Below are positions 42,326-50,726 of a stretch of 50,728 nt of DNA, in pieces (positions within the stretch are counted from its first letter, which is position 1; each line of letters starts with the position of its first letter). A program made the position numbers and the translations under genes. The notes under the pieces were generated by a model. The model did no database searches and was not told the DNA's origin. It saw nothing but the letters and a program-made list of their open reading frames with translations. Location: positions 1 to 50,728 of the IMG/VR virus record IMGVR_UViG_3300028392_000088; one strand, written 5' to 3'. This stretch comes from a virus.

Positions 42326-42828
42326 TATGGAACCGCCAAAGTTAGCTCCATAGTTACAACTTGAAAGCCACCTTCCATATCGCCAGCTTCAACAGTTGCC
42401 ATAACTCCTAAACCAAATATGCCATCCCACATGTCAAAAGACTTCATAGAAGACATTAAAACCCAAGCATCTACGGCTGATAAAGCAGCTCCTTGTTGGA
42501 TTTTCTCCCCCGTTGGCGGGCGTCCATTCATTCCAACAGTAGGAATCTCACGGGCAATGCTGATATTAACAATAGCTGTGCGTGGAACATTACAACGCTG
42601 AGGAGTGCTTACCTGATCTCCTGGAGCTCCTAAGTACATTTGACTAAAAGAAACTACAACCTGATCACAGTCAATAGCTGGGGTACCCATTGTCCAATAC
42701 CTACGCTGAGGCAGAGGAACATTGTATGACTGAAAAACGGTTTCTACTTTTTCAAGTATTCCGTCCATCATATCCTTGAGGTTTAAAGCATCCTCAGAAA
42801 AGTCACCAATATTCCCCGCCACAGACAT
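42325..42828 (-). CDS. Tail terminator-like protein
   Basis: The 167-residue protein lies between the small acidic protein and the HK97-gp10-like gene, the usual slot for the terminator that caps the tail tube and joins the head. It has RRYWTMGTPAIDCDQVVVSF, a NVPRTAIVNISIAREIP strand pair, GRPPTGEKIQQGAALSAVDAWVLM and a FQVVTMELTLAV end, as in actinophage terminators. Its stop overlaps the next ATG by one base. The assignment rests on motif order and position; fold confirmation is needed. Confidence 0.7.
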   Translation of the reverse strand: MSVAGNIGDFSEDALNLKDMMDGILEKVETVFQSYNVPLPQRRYWTMGTPAIDCDQVVVSFSQMYLGAPGDQVSTPQRCNVPRTAIVNISIAREIPTVGMNGRPPTGEKIQQGAALSAVDAWVLMSSMKSFDMWDGIFGLGVMATVEAGDMEGGFQVVTMELTLAVP

Positions 42829-42830
42829 AA

Positions 42831-43073
42831 CTACTTAACCTCTGGGGTTTCTTCTGCAACAACTTCAACTACAGGTTCGACAACAATTTCAGGTTGAACT
42901 TCTTCAACCTTAGCTTCTACCTTCTTTGCAACTGGTTTTGCAGTAACTTTCTTTTCTTCTACTACTTCTACAACAGAATCTGAATCTGCAACAGTAGTTT
43001 TAGAAAGTAAAACACCGTCTTCACTATATACAGACATATCAGCAGCAGTGAAATTAGTTTGAGAAATATACAT
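42831..43073 (-). CDS. Small valine/glutamate-rich protein
   Basis: This 80-residue protein begins with MYISQTNFTAADMSVYSEDG and then becomes a low-complexity Val/Glu/Lys/Pro segment (VVEVVEEKKVTAKPVAKKVEAKVEEVQPE). It follows the head-tail adaptor and precedes the tail terminator in the late operon. Composition suggests an extended, flexible protein, perhaps an accessory virion or assembly factor. No catalytic motif is visible and I recognise no family. Confidence 0.65.
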   Translation of the reverse strand: MYISQTNFTAADMSVYSEDGVLLSKTTVADSDSVVEVVEEKKVTAKPVAKKVEAKVEEVQPEIVVEPVVEVVAEETPEVK

Positions 43074-43087
43074 AAGTACCTTCTTTC

Positions 43088-44200
43088 TTAGCTATTTAAC
43101 TTGATCTGGAGGTTTCCAGTTTCAAGCTCAGATACGGTCGTAATACCGGATACGGTCTTAGTTGCGTACAGAGTCCATGTTCCTGGGTCAACAAACCCCA
43201 GCACTGATTTTGCATCGTTATATGTAATTGTAAAAGATACAGAACTATTTGTATTATTTACAACTATATTGCTAGCTGCAATATCTAAACTTTTGGTAGA
43301 CCCACCGCTGCGTATAGTGACTACTGGAGTCCAACCACCACCACTAAAAAACACCGATACATCTGCTCCAGTTTTTCCAACAGATGTCCAAGTAGCTGGA
43401 GTATTCTGAACTACAGCAATATCAAAGTTAGTGTTTGCAGTTAAAACAGCTTCCTTAGGAGTGTAGCGTCTAGCTCTAGGAGCATCTGGACTGAATACAC
43501 GAGCACGAGCACGAGCTTTATCTGGGTTTACAGATTTTAAAAATAGGTCAATGACGTACACACCGGTACGAAGATCGTCAATAAAGTCTTGCGAGTCTAG
43601 AAGTGTATAAGAAACACCTTGACGAGAGATAGATGTAATACGCTGTGGAAGCATACAGTCATCGTCTCCAGCCCAAAGTTTAGCAAACTCCATAGCTAAA
43701 GTACGAGCAGCCATTTTACCGGCCATAGGAATTGGTGAGCCATAGGTATAGGTTACTTCAACGTTACAAGGAGTCCACGGAATACCAGCGGCTGCTTGGA
43801 TTGTAGAGTGATCTACAAGATAGTAAAGATCTGGGCTAATTATGTCACCATTCATGTTCCTAATGGTGTGAATTTTAGTTACAGGACGTCCGCGTAGTTT
43901 AATTCTTGATTCGGGAGAAAGACCGTCGGATACAAGCTCTGTATATTCATCAAAATCAGCTACAGGAATATTGTAGAGCTGACCGCTAATTAAAGTTCCA
44001 TAATAGTTTCTAGAAGATGGGCCAAGGCGATAAGCTCGTTTAGCACAAACGTAACGCTCAGTTACAGTTGTTTCACCAGTAAACTTACGGCCAGACATAG
44101 TCCACATTAGGTATGACGCAGTTTGGCAAGCCTCCTGAGCGAACTCAGTGTTTGCATATGATCCAAGCTCTTCTGGTTGGACCCATAGTGAAGTTCCCAT
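43088..44200 (-). CDS. Head-tail adaptor with C-terminal Ig-like domain
   Basis: The 370-residue protein starts TSLWVQPEELGSYANTEFAQEACQTASYLMWTMSGRKFTG, the first helix pair of gp6-like/HK97-type head-tail adaptors, with a variable loop region containing ERYVCAKRAYRL and KMAARTLAMEFAKLWAG. About 120 residues after position 250 form an Ig-like beta domain (VRSGGSTKSLDI, WTLYATKTVSGITT), an addition beyond the usual adaptor length. It lies downstream of the tail tube gene and a hairpin, an unusual order because adaptors generally come directly after the capsid gene. Confidence 0.75.
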   Translation of the reverse strand: MGTSLWVQPEELGSYANTEFAQEACQTASYLMWTMSGRKFTGETTVTERYVCAKRAYRLGPSSRNYYGTLISGQLYNIPVADFDEYTELVSDGLSPESRIKLRGRPVTKIHTIRNMNGDIISPDLYYLVDHSTIQAAAGIPWTPCNVEVTYTYGSPIPMAGKMAARTLAMEFAKLWAGDDDCMLPQRITSISRQGVSYTLLDSQDFIDDLRTGVYVIDLFLKSVNPDKARARARVFSPDAPRARRYTPKEAVLTANTNFDIAVVQNTPATWTSVGKTGADVSVFFSGGGWTPVVTIRSGGSTKSLDIAASNIVVNNTNSSVSFTITYNDAKSVLGFVDPGTWTLYATKTVSGITTVSELETGNLQIKLNS

Positions 44201-44225
44201 AGTATATCTCCTAGATATGAATTAA

Positions 44226-44264
44226 GCGGCGTGCTGGCATGTCTCGCACACCAAGGCACGCCGC
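44226..44264 (-). terminator. GC-rich hairpin after the major tail protein
   Basis: GCGGCGTGC (44226-44234) and GCACGCCGC (44256-44264) are perfect 9-base-pair complements separated by 21 bases, between the tail tube and adaptor genes. In transcription direction the stem is followed by TTAATTC, only a weak T tract, so it may attenuate or protect the abundant tail tube message. Confidence 0.6.
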
Positions 44265-44283
44265 CTTCATCATTTAGTGGTTA

Positions 44284-46173
44284 TTAAGAGGTTGGGTCCT
44301 CGTTTGACTTGATTACGCGGTCGACTGGCTGATCAGCGTTGAACGCTAGGTTACCAGGAACGTTGTATCCACTTGTGGATGCAGTACCTGCAACAGCTGA
44401 TGAAGCAGAAGCACCTGAGGTAGTAGAGACGTTGGTAGTAGTGAGTGCAGTACCGGTACTAAGACCACGGGTTACCTTAGCACGACCATTAGTCCAGCTA
44501 CCACCTGAAACAGTACCTGCTGTAACAGTCTCGGTTTGTAGGCTAGTAAGTGTAACGTTACCAGTTGCTACTCTAAAGTTGTTAGCGTCTATAACGCTTA
44601 CTGGTACTGCACTAGTAAAGTTAAATCCAGCTGTAGAGAATCCAGCAATAGCCACTGCCTGACCATCAACTAAACCATGTGCGGTAGCGGTATATTTTAC
44701 AATAGCAGGAAGAGTTGTAACAGCACCACTTTGGGAAGTTGCAATAGTTACTGGAACCGCTTTTTCGTAGACAATTGCAGAACCTGTAGTACCTGTAAGA
44801 GCAGTATAAGAACCGTTAAAGATAGCTCTAGTTACTACAGCAGAAGGACTATTTACAGCTACAGAGGATACTGTAGTAGCAGTAGCCTTAAAGTACTTAA
44901 TAGTAGTTCCTGTAGTGTTCTGTTCTGCGGCATACGTACCATCAAATGCAGGATCATTAATTGAAACAATAATCTTGTCTCCTCTAACAATAAGATGAGA
45001 TGCACTGGTAGTAAGAGTAACAATAGAGTTAGTTATAGTTCCATCTGTGATAGTACCGAGGTCCTTACCAGTTATAAATGTAAGAGAAGTTGTTCCAGAT
45101 GAAGCAGTCGCTACCCAGGTACCGTTGTACGCTGTATTGCTAGAACCGCTAATCGTAAACCTATCACCATCAACAAGACCGTGGTTTGCAGTAGTAGTAA
45201 GAGTTGTAATACCGGTTCCAGTTCCGTATACCACAGCCGTGCTGCTTGACGCAGTGGTAGTAGTCACGGCAATCGCCTTGTTTGTAACTGAATACGTTAG
45301 ATCCGTATTTGCAACTGTAATAGAGTCACCAACGCTATAAGTGTGGCTTGCTGTAGTGTTAGCTGATGCAGATCCAGTGTTTAGAGTGATTGCACCTGCA
45401 CCTGTAATTGCAAAGTCTTTAATTGTGTAGTTAAGACCATCAAGTGAGTTAACAGCTGCGTACTCTGGAGTACCAAGTTCTGAAGCACCTTCACCAGTGT
45501 AGTTCCAGGTGTAGAAACCGTTTAGACCAACTGGAGCCCAAGTAGCACGTGAGTAAGCATATGGACGTTCAGCAGCGGTTGGGAATTCCCAACGACCATC
45601 AATACCAGACTGGAAGTTAGTGTTTCCTAGACCGTAACCCTGGAATGTGTTAGCAAGAACACCATTTTCAATTACACGGTCACCTGACTGACGTAGCTTA
45701 ACGAATGGGAATACCCAGTGGAAGTAAGGACGTGTACCAGCACGCTTACCATCCTTGACAGCCCATGACCAAGCTTCGATAGCAACACCAAAACCAGCTG
45801 GGTCATCGCCAACTGCAGGTGAAGCCCAACCTACTGATAGGTTGGTAGCTGAAGCAAAGGTTCCTACGTTCTTGCGAAGCAATAGACCACCTGAAAGAAG
45901 TGCAGAAAGTTCAGGGTCTGGCTCACAAATTGCAAGTTCCATGGTGATACGCTTCAAAGTGTCTGGAGACTTAAAAGTCACACAAACAGCTCCGTTAGCA
46001 CCCTTTTCGGTGATCTCGTCGCCTTCTTCGTATTCTGGGGTAAATGACAGACGCATGAAAGCTGACGTAGTGTAGCTATCACCCGGACCTGTTTGTAGCT
46101 TGCCAGCGGCGTCCAAGCGAGTGACACGGATCGACACACCTTGGATGCTGGCTGCATATTCTTGAGTAGCCAT
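44284..46173 (-). CDS. Major tail protein with C-terminal repeat extension
   Basis: The 629-residue protein begins ATQEYAASIQGVSIRVTRLDAAGKLQTGPG, followed by RLSFTPEYEEGDEITEKGANGAVCVTF and ITMELAICEPDPELSALLSGG, the signature of actinophage tail tube proteins. The tube core ends near residue 245. Residues about 250-590 consist of beta repeats (LTTTANHGLVDGDRFTISG, FNGSYTALTG, TATAHGLVDGQAVAIAG) of the same kind as in the Dit-like and Gp37-like proteins. About 20 residues (GNLAFNADQPVDRVIK) close the protein. Repeats would project from the tube surface. A ribosome binding site (taaggagaatagctaATG) precedes it. Confidence 0.85.
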   Translation of the reverse strand: MATQEYAASIQGVSIRVTRLDAAGKLQTGPGDSYTTSAFMRLSFTPEYEEGDEITEKGANGAVCVTFKSPDTLKRITMELAICEPDPELSALLSGGLLLRKNVGTFASATNLSVGWASPAVGDDPAGFGVAIEAWSWAVKDGKRAGTRPYFHWVFPFVKLRQSGDRVIENGVLANTFQGYGLGNTNFQSGIDGRWEFPTAAERPYAYSRATWAPVGLNGFYTWNYTGEGASELGTPEYAAVNSLDGLNYTIKDFAITGAGAITLNTGSASANTTASHTYSVGDSITVANTDLTYSVTNKAIAVTTTTASSSTAVVYGTGTGITTLTTTANHGLVDGDRFTISGSSNTAYNGTWVATASSGTTSLTFITGKDLGTITDGTITNSIVTLTTSASHLIVRGDKIIVSINDPAFDGTYAAEQNTTGTTIKYFKATATTVSSVAVNSPSAVVTRAIFNGSYTALTGTTGSAIVYEKAVPVTIATSQSGAVTTLPAIVKYTATAHGLVDGQAVAIAGFSTAGFNFTSAVPVSVIDANNFRVATGNVTLTSLQTETVTAGTVSGGSWTNGRAKVTRGLSTGTALTTTNVSTTSGASASSAVAGTASTSGYNVPGNLAFNADQPVDRVIKSNEDPTS

Positions 46174-46189
46174 TAGCTATTCTCCTTAG

Positions 46190-47347
46190 TTAGTTAGTTA
46201 GAGTCAAGTCAACCTTGACACCTAGGTGGATGGATGTATCAAAGTAAACCGCAGCAGGGCGGGTAGCCTTGATTCTCATGTCATTTTGGTTTGAGCTGAC
46301 AGAAAGGCCTTGACCTAAACTATCATTTACAAGATCAGAGTCGCCGAGATAGACTCGTACTTCACCTGACGCGTAAATCCATTTGTAGCGGGTATCCGCT
46401 TTCATTTGAGCAGTTGCTCCAGTAGGGTTGCTTGTCGCAATGTCTGCGTTAGTGACAGTATATTTGATAGTTTTATCCGCAGTGTTAGCTAGGGCTTTCC
46501 AAGTTCCATCAAAAGGTGCACCTAGACCAGTGACAATTACAGAATCGTCTTGAGCAATTCCGTGGCTGTTAGAAGTAGTTAGAGTAACTGTGTTGCTAGC
46601 TAGGACTCTGGTTGCTATGTTTACAACTGGTCCGTTACCTGAATAGCCAGAACCGACTACTAGCGGAGTTCCACCAAAAGTTTGTAGGTGTTGGCGAGAA
46701 TTTTTATTAGGGTCATAGTAGTCAACCACCATTTGATTATATGAGCTAAGAATAGCGGCAGTGTCGCGAGTCATGTGAATCCAACCCTGCTCACCGGCAG
46801 AAGAGTACTGACCGATTTGGTACTCAAGAACAGATACTCCGTGTTTAACTGAAATTGCACCGCCAGTTGCAGAAGTGTCTACCACCGAGCCATCTGATGA
46901 CTTACGTCCTGGAAGAATAGTTACGCTAGAACCTTTTGAGAGGTAAGGATTTACAAGGTCTGTGCCTGTCCCTTGCAAAGTAACGGATCCGTCCCAAAGC
47001 TCAAGTTCACAGGCTTTTTGAGAACAGCCCTCTAGCTGACGTAGAACACGAGCCATACGTTCTTCACCAAGGAGACCTAGAGTAGATCTATCATCTTGAA
47101 CTTCAATAAAGAATGGGATATGGTGGCTATATAGAGCTACATTAGGGTTAGAGTCTACTGTAGCAACTGTATATGATGTGTAGTTAGCGTCTAGTACTCT
47201 GACGTAACTAGGAGTGGTGTCCCACCACTGGTCAAATCCTCTAACCCATTTTTCTCCTGAAGTAGGGTTAGTTGGGGGGAATATAGAAAATAGGCCGAAC
47301 GCAGAGGGTACAATAGCGGGGGCCCCGAAAGCTCCATCAAAAGCCAT
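46190..47347 (-). CDS. Virion structural protein with an inserted repeat unit
   Basis: The 385-residue protein resembles a class of actinophage capsid-associated structural proteins. It has AFGLFSIFPPTNPTSGEKWVRGFDQW, LLGEERMARVLRQLEGCSQKACELELWDG, GWIHMTRDTAAILSSY, the conserved LQTFGGTPLVVGSGYSGNGP and a KWIYASGEVRVYLGD end. Between GYSGNGP and KWIYASG, at residues about 244-316, sits one complete repeat unit (VTLTTSNSHGIAQDDSVIVTG...FDGTWKALA) matching those in the tail proteins. It lies between the capsid and tail tube genes. The exact structural role is not established from sequence. Confidence 0.65.
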   Translation of the reverse strand: MAFDGAFGAPAIVPSAFGLFSIFPPTNPTSGEKWVRGFDQWWDTTPSYVRVLDANYTSYTVATVDSNPNVALYSHHIPFFIEVQDDRSTLGLLGEERMARVLRQLEGCSQKACELELWDGSVTLQGTGTDLVNPYLSKGSSVTILPGRKSSDGSVVDTSATGGAISVKHGVSVLEYQIGQYSSAGEQGWIHMTRDTAAILSSYNQMVVDYYDPNKNSRQHLQTFGGTPLVVGSGYSGNGPVVNIATRVLASNTVTLTTSNSHGIAQDDSVIVTGLGAPFDGTWKALANTADKTIKYTVTNADIATSNPTGATAQMKADTRYKWIYASGEVRVYLGDSDLVNDSLGQGLSVSSNQNDMRIKATRPAAVYFDTSIHLGVKVDLTLTN

Positions 47348-47385
47348 TTATTTTCCTTAAAGTCTATAAGTTTTTAGTTGGAGTA

Positions 47386-47405
47386 CCCGGGGCCGAAGCC
47401 CCGGG
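47386..47405 (-). terminator. Strong TTCG-loop hairpin after the capsid gene
   Basis: CCCGGGGC and GCCCCGGG form a perfect 8-base-pair GC stem. On the transcribed minus strand the loop reads TTCG closed by C-G, the exceptionally stable tetraloop, 14 bases after the capsid stop. There is no adjacent T tract, so it may stabilise the capsid mRNA or partly terminate. Confidence 0.7.
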
Positions 47406-47418
47406 CACACCAGGATTT

Positions 47419-49467
47419 TTAGTACTCGATTGTTGCAGCAGTAACGCCACCAAGGACGTCACGTAGAGCTGCAGCAGCACCGTTGACGTTGATGGTAGAG
47501 GTGATCTTGAGAGACTCAATACCAACCTTTGCAACGTTCTCAAATGTTTCTAGGAACATGATGTAGTCGTTTGTACCGACAAGGGTGCTGTCACGAACGA
47601 TACCTAGATCTAGAGTACCGCCATCAAGGAAGATAAATGTACCTTCAGCGAATAGGTACCAAACTAGAGTGTTTGGGAATCCGGATAGAGCAGCATCCTT
47701 AGTCTGAGTTGTGATCAGAGTGGCTCCAGATGTGTCTGAATCCATGTAAGGAACGATTGTTACGTTGATGTGTGATAAGTAGCCATCAATCTCAGCTTTC
47801 GAGATGTCCAAACTGCCATCGCCTGGCATTGCTAGAGTCAAGTCAGCTGCCATTGCATCATAGAACCAGACAGGAACAACAGCATTTAACTGAGCATCTG
47901 AAGCAATGCGGTGACGCTGACGATAAGCAACAGCTGCACGACGAACCTGAACTAGGAAGTCACGGCCAAAGCCTAGCAAGCTAGTAGTGGTTACAGAAGT
48001 AGACTCTGCTGCAATACCTGCAACAAGGTTCTGCTCAGCTTCACGAGCGTGCTGTACTAGAGCAAGTTCGTTGTGACGAGCAATCAACTCTGGGTAAGCA
48101 CGAGACATCAAGTTACCGAACTTCAACTGTAGAGTTTGAGCATATGTAGCTACTGTGTTCTCATAAGATGAAGTGATCTGCAAGCTAGTCTTTGTTGAAG
48201 TGCTAGGAGTTAGATCGGTAGCAGCAGTCCACTGTCCTACAGCATTGTCGTAGGCTAGTCTAGATGTAGCAATTGTAGTGTTGTTGCTAAAACCTAGAGC
48301 TAGGCTCGGTGGAGTGATGAAACGGATACCACCACGGTCAGCCTGGAAACGTGGCAAAGAGTCACGAACTGGACGCATATTGGTTGAACCGATTGAGTAG
48401 ATGTCATACTTTACTTCGAATGGAGCAGCGTGACCACCAGAAGCAACAAGGGCTTGTGGGCCCGCAACAGCTGCAATTTTAAGTGAGTTTTCTTCTGCGT
48501 TCGATGTTAGAGTACGTGACTCTGGGAAAGAGGTTGAAAAAGATGCAACGATGTGCTGCTCTCCATCTCCTCCGTTAACACGACGAAGAGAGTGTAGTCT
48601 CTTCTCCATAGCTACTGCTACCTCGTGCATATCTTTAATTTCGCTGCCGGCTGTGTAGCCAGGAATGTCAGCACCAGCGGTAATCGCTACCGGTGCTGGC
48701 TCTGAAACCTGAACTACAGGCTGACGGTCAGCTGGGGCCTCGAAAGGCTGTTCTGCTGTGGCGGTCACTGGGGCCTGCCCTTCCTGCTCTTCTGGAGCAA
48801 TAGTGTTTGTTTGTGGTTCTTCAGTAGAAAACGCTGTGTATTCTGCTGGGACTTCTGCTGGGACGTCTTCGACGACCTCAACTGGAGCCTCTTCTGGTTC
48901 TTGTGCTGGGACGTCTTCGACGACCTCAACGGTTGGATTTTCATCGGTTGAAAGTTCAGAACCTTCTACCGCACTAGCAGACGCATCGACAGATTCGGTG
49001 GAGTAAGTAGATTCAGTTGCCTTCTTCTTCTTCTCGTCATCCTCTTCCTCAGGAGTCTCGCCCTTTTCTTCTTCAGGAGTACCTTCAACAGGTTCTCCCT
49101 CTACGGGGGCTTCTTCTGGAGCTGCTGGAACTTCCTCTGCAGGAACTTCCTCAACTGGCATATCCTCTACAGGCATATCCTCAGCTGGCATTGCACCATC
49201 CATATTCTCCTCGTCACTACCCTTAACGCGCATAGCAGCCTCGGCAGCTTGCTGTGCAAGCTCCTGGGCGGCCATCTCGCGACGCTTTGATTCGCCTCTG
49301 CAGGCATCAAGCATATCGGCAAGTGACGTCATAGCGTCAACTGATTCAGCGGTAGGCTCTTGGCCTTCGACCGTCTCAAATTCACCAATGATCTGATCCT
49401 GAAGAGCTGATAGTTGTTCATTATCTAGCTCTGACAGGCGATCTACCTGTGATTTAATGTGGTCCAC
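47419..49467 (-). CDS. Major capsid protein with a long acidic N-terminal extension
   Basis: Starts at GTG (49465-49467) behind GGAGGA. The 682-residue protein has a helical first 85 residues (LSELDNEQLSALQDQI), about 200 residues rich in Glu, Pro and Val (PVEDMPVEEVPAEE, with VEVVEDVP repeated), and a HK97-fold core from about residue 300 (RPVRDSLPRFQADRGGIRFITPPS; YTTLQLKFGNLMSRAYPELIARHNELALV region; NAAAAALRDVLGG). The N-terminal part is likely a scaffold-like segment, perhaps removed or retained in the shell. HK97-type capsid proteins have a helical delta domain of about 100 residues, so 280 residues is long. No protease gene is visible. Confidence 0.85.
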   Translation of the reverse strand: MDHIKSQVDRLSELDNEQLSALQDQIIGEFETVEGQEPTAESVDAMTSLADMLDACRGESKRREMAAQELAQQAAEAAMRVKGSDEENMDGAMPAEDMPVEDMPVEEVPAEEVPAAPEEAPVEGEPVEGTPEEEKGETPEEEDDEKKKKATESTYSTESVDASASAVEGSELSTDENPTVEVVEDVPAQEPEEAPVEVVEDVPAEVPAEYTAFSTEEPQTNTIAPEEQEGQAPVTATAEQPFEAPADRQPVVQVSEPAPVAITAGADIPGYTAGSEIKDMHEVAVAMEKRLHSLRRVNGGDGEQHIVASFSTSFPESRTLTSNAEENSLKIAAVAGPQALVASGGHAAPFEVKYDIYSIGSTNMRPVRDSLPRFQADRGGIRFITPPSLALGFSNNTTIATSRLAYDNAVGQWTAATDLTPSTSTKTSLQITSSYENTVATYAQTLQLKFGNLMSRAYPELIARHNELALVQHAREAEQNLVAGIAAESTSVTTTSLLGFGRDFLVQVRRAAVAYRQRHRIASDAQLNAVVPVWFYDAMAADLTLAMPGDGSLDISKAEIDGYLSHINVTIVPYMDSDTSGATLITTQTKDAALSGFPNTLVWYLFAEGTFIFLDGGTLDLGIVRDSTLVGTNDYIMFLETFENVAKVGIESLKITSTINVNGAAAALRDVLGGVTAATIEY

Positions 49468-49610
49468 TGTTCCTCCTTAATAGGACAGTTGATGATGTCA
49501 TATTTTGAGCATCATGCTAATCGGTTCAAGGTAAAGGGACTATCACGCATAGAAACGTGAAGGCACTCCACCTAGTTATTATTTTACATTAGTTTTTACT
49601 TGTTTATTAT
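49468..49610. other. Noncoding region between two head genes
   Basis: This 143-base gap between the DUF6582-type protein and the capsid gene carries no convincing ORF. On the minus strand a TTGAAC box with a loosely matching downstream AT-rich box could be a capsid promoter, but the match is poor. A 5-base-pair inverted repeat (TCACG around CGTGA) is present and is too short to weigh. The capsid ribosome binding site (aaggaggaacaGTG) lies at its left end. Confidence 0.5.
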
Positions 49611-50726
49611 TTAAGTTAGTAGTCTGAGCATTCTAGCCATGACAGACGAGATATCTGCCTGACTAAACAAGTCTCCACCACGCATAAATTCTGCAATGTC
49701 AGAGGTAGCTTGCTTGCCATCTTTTTCACCTAATTTTTTACCTACTCTATCGACCATATTTGTCATAAGGTTTTTTAGGGCAGGAGGTAAGTCGCTAAAC
49801 CTAAGTTTGGCGTTTTCGTCTCCAAAAGGAAGAGGTAGATTTCCAATAACCTCTCCCAATTCCTTTGACGCTGCACGAACATTCTCTAAAGAAGGTCCGG
49901 TCAGAGATTTACTATCAATTCGATCAAGCAAGTCTAGAAGACCCTGACCAGCTTTAGCTGCTTCAGAGTAATCTCCAGTCTTATATACTTTTTCTACTTT
50001 GCTTACTTCGTTAACTACATTTTGAAGACCGGATGTTCCAAGATCTAGTTTTAGTCGAGCTAGAACGTCTTGAAATCGTCCAGTGTAGTCACGCGGCTGA
50101 TTGATTCCAGGTGTGAACTTAAAACCCTCTTCTTCAGGATTTCCAATAATTTCCTTGCTGCCTTCAGTTGGCACAGGTACGTTATCTTCACTTACTGGGG
50201 CTGGAGCTTCCTCCGGCACAGATCCATCAGCCGCTAATGCTTTTCCCAGGCTCTCCTTAATAGCAAGTACACGAGACTGTAGCTCGTTAGCACTGGCTAG
50301 AAGAGTCTTAGCGGCAATTCGATTACGTAGCTCATCTGCGCTAGCAGTTACTGCGTCTTCTGATTGATGCTTCCAGTTTTCTGGAATAAGGTGACGAACG
50401 TTTAGCTTTCCAGCCATTTTGGTAATGTGCTTGCGGACATCAGACTTGTGGCTGTCTTTTGCACGACCATAAGCGTGGATTGCAGCACGAAGATCTTCTA
50501 CGTTCTGAATAGGAAACGAGCCATCTTTAAGAGCTTTACCTTCTTTAGCTAATTTTTGACGTTCATCACGAGGAATATAAGTTAGTTCACCATCACGTAC
50601 TCTTGCGGATAGCTCTGCAATTTTTGCTACAAAGTCTTCATTAGAAGTAGATGCTGGTTTATTTGATTGAATAAAGTTTAGGTTCTGTAGTCTCTCAATG
50701 CGAGCACTAAGGTCAGCGGTTGGATC
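49611..50726 (-). CDS. Head protein with DUF6582-type domain (5' end outside window)
   Basis: The frame continues without a stop from the right edge, so the ATG at 50417 (MAGKLNVRHLIPENW) is an internal methionine and not the start. The edge portion contains FPIQNVEDLRAAIHAYGRAKDSHKSDVRKHITK, a motif common in actinophage head proteins (DUF6582), usually at the C-terminal end of a maturation protease or portal-associated protein. The downstream 260 residues here have Glu/Pro-rich and helical segments (RFQDVLARLKLDLG, FSDLPPALKNLMTNMVDRVG). At least 371 residues are visible. It precedes the capsid gene, so it may be a protease, scaffold or head accessory protein. Confidence 0.75.
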   Translation of the reverse strand, partial: DPTADLSARIERLQNLNFIQSNKPASTSNEDFVAKIAELSARVRDGELTYIPRDERQKLAKEGKALKDGSFPIQNVEDLRAAIHAYGRAKDSHKSDVRKHITKMAGKLNVRHLIPENWKHQSEDAVTASADELRNRIAAKTLLASANELQSRVLAIKESLGKALAADGSVPEEAPAPVSEDNVPVPTEGSKEIIGNPEEEGFKFTPGINQPRDYTGRFQDVLARLKLDLGTSGLQNVVNEVSKVEKVYKTGDYSEAAKAGQGLLDLLDRIDSKSLTGPSLENVRAASKELGEVIGNLPLPFGDENAKLRFSDLPPALKNLMTNMVDRVGKKLGEKDGKQATSDIAEFMRGGDLFSQADISSVMARMLRLLT

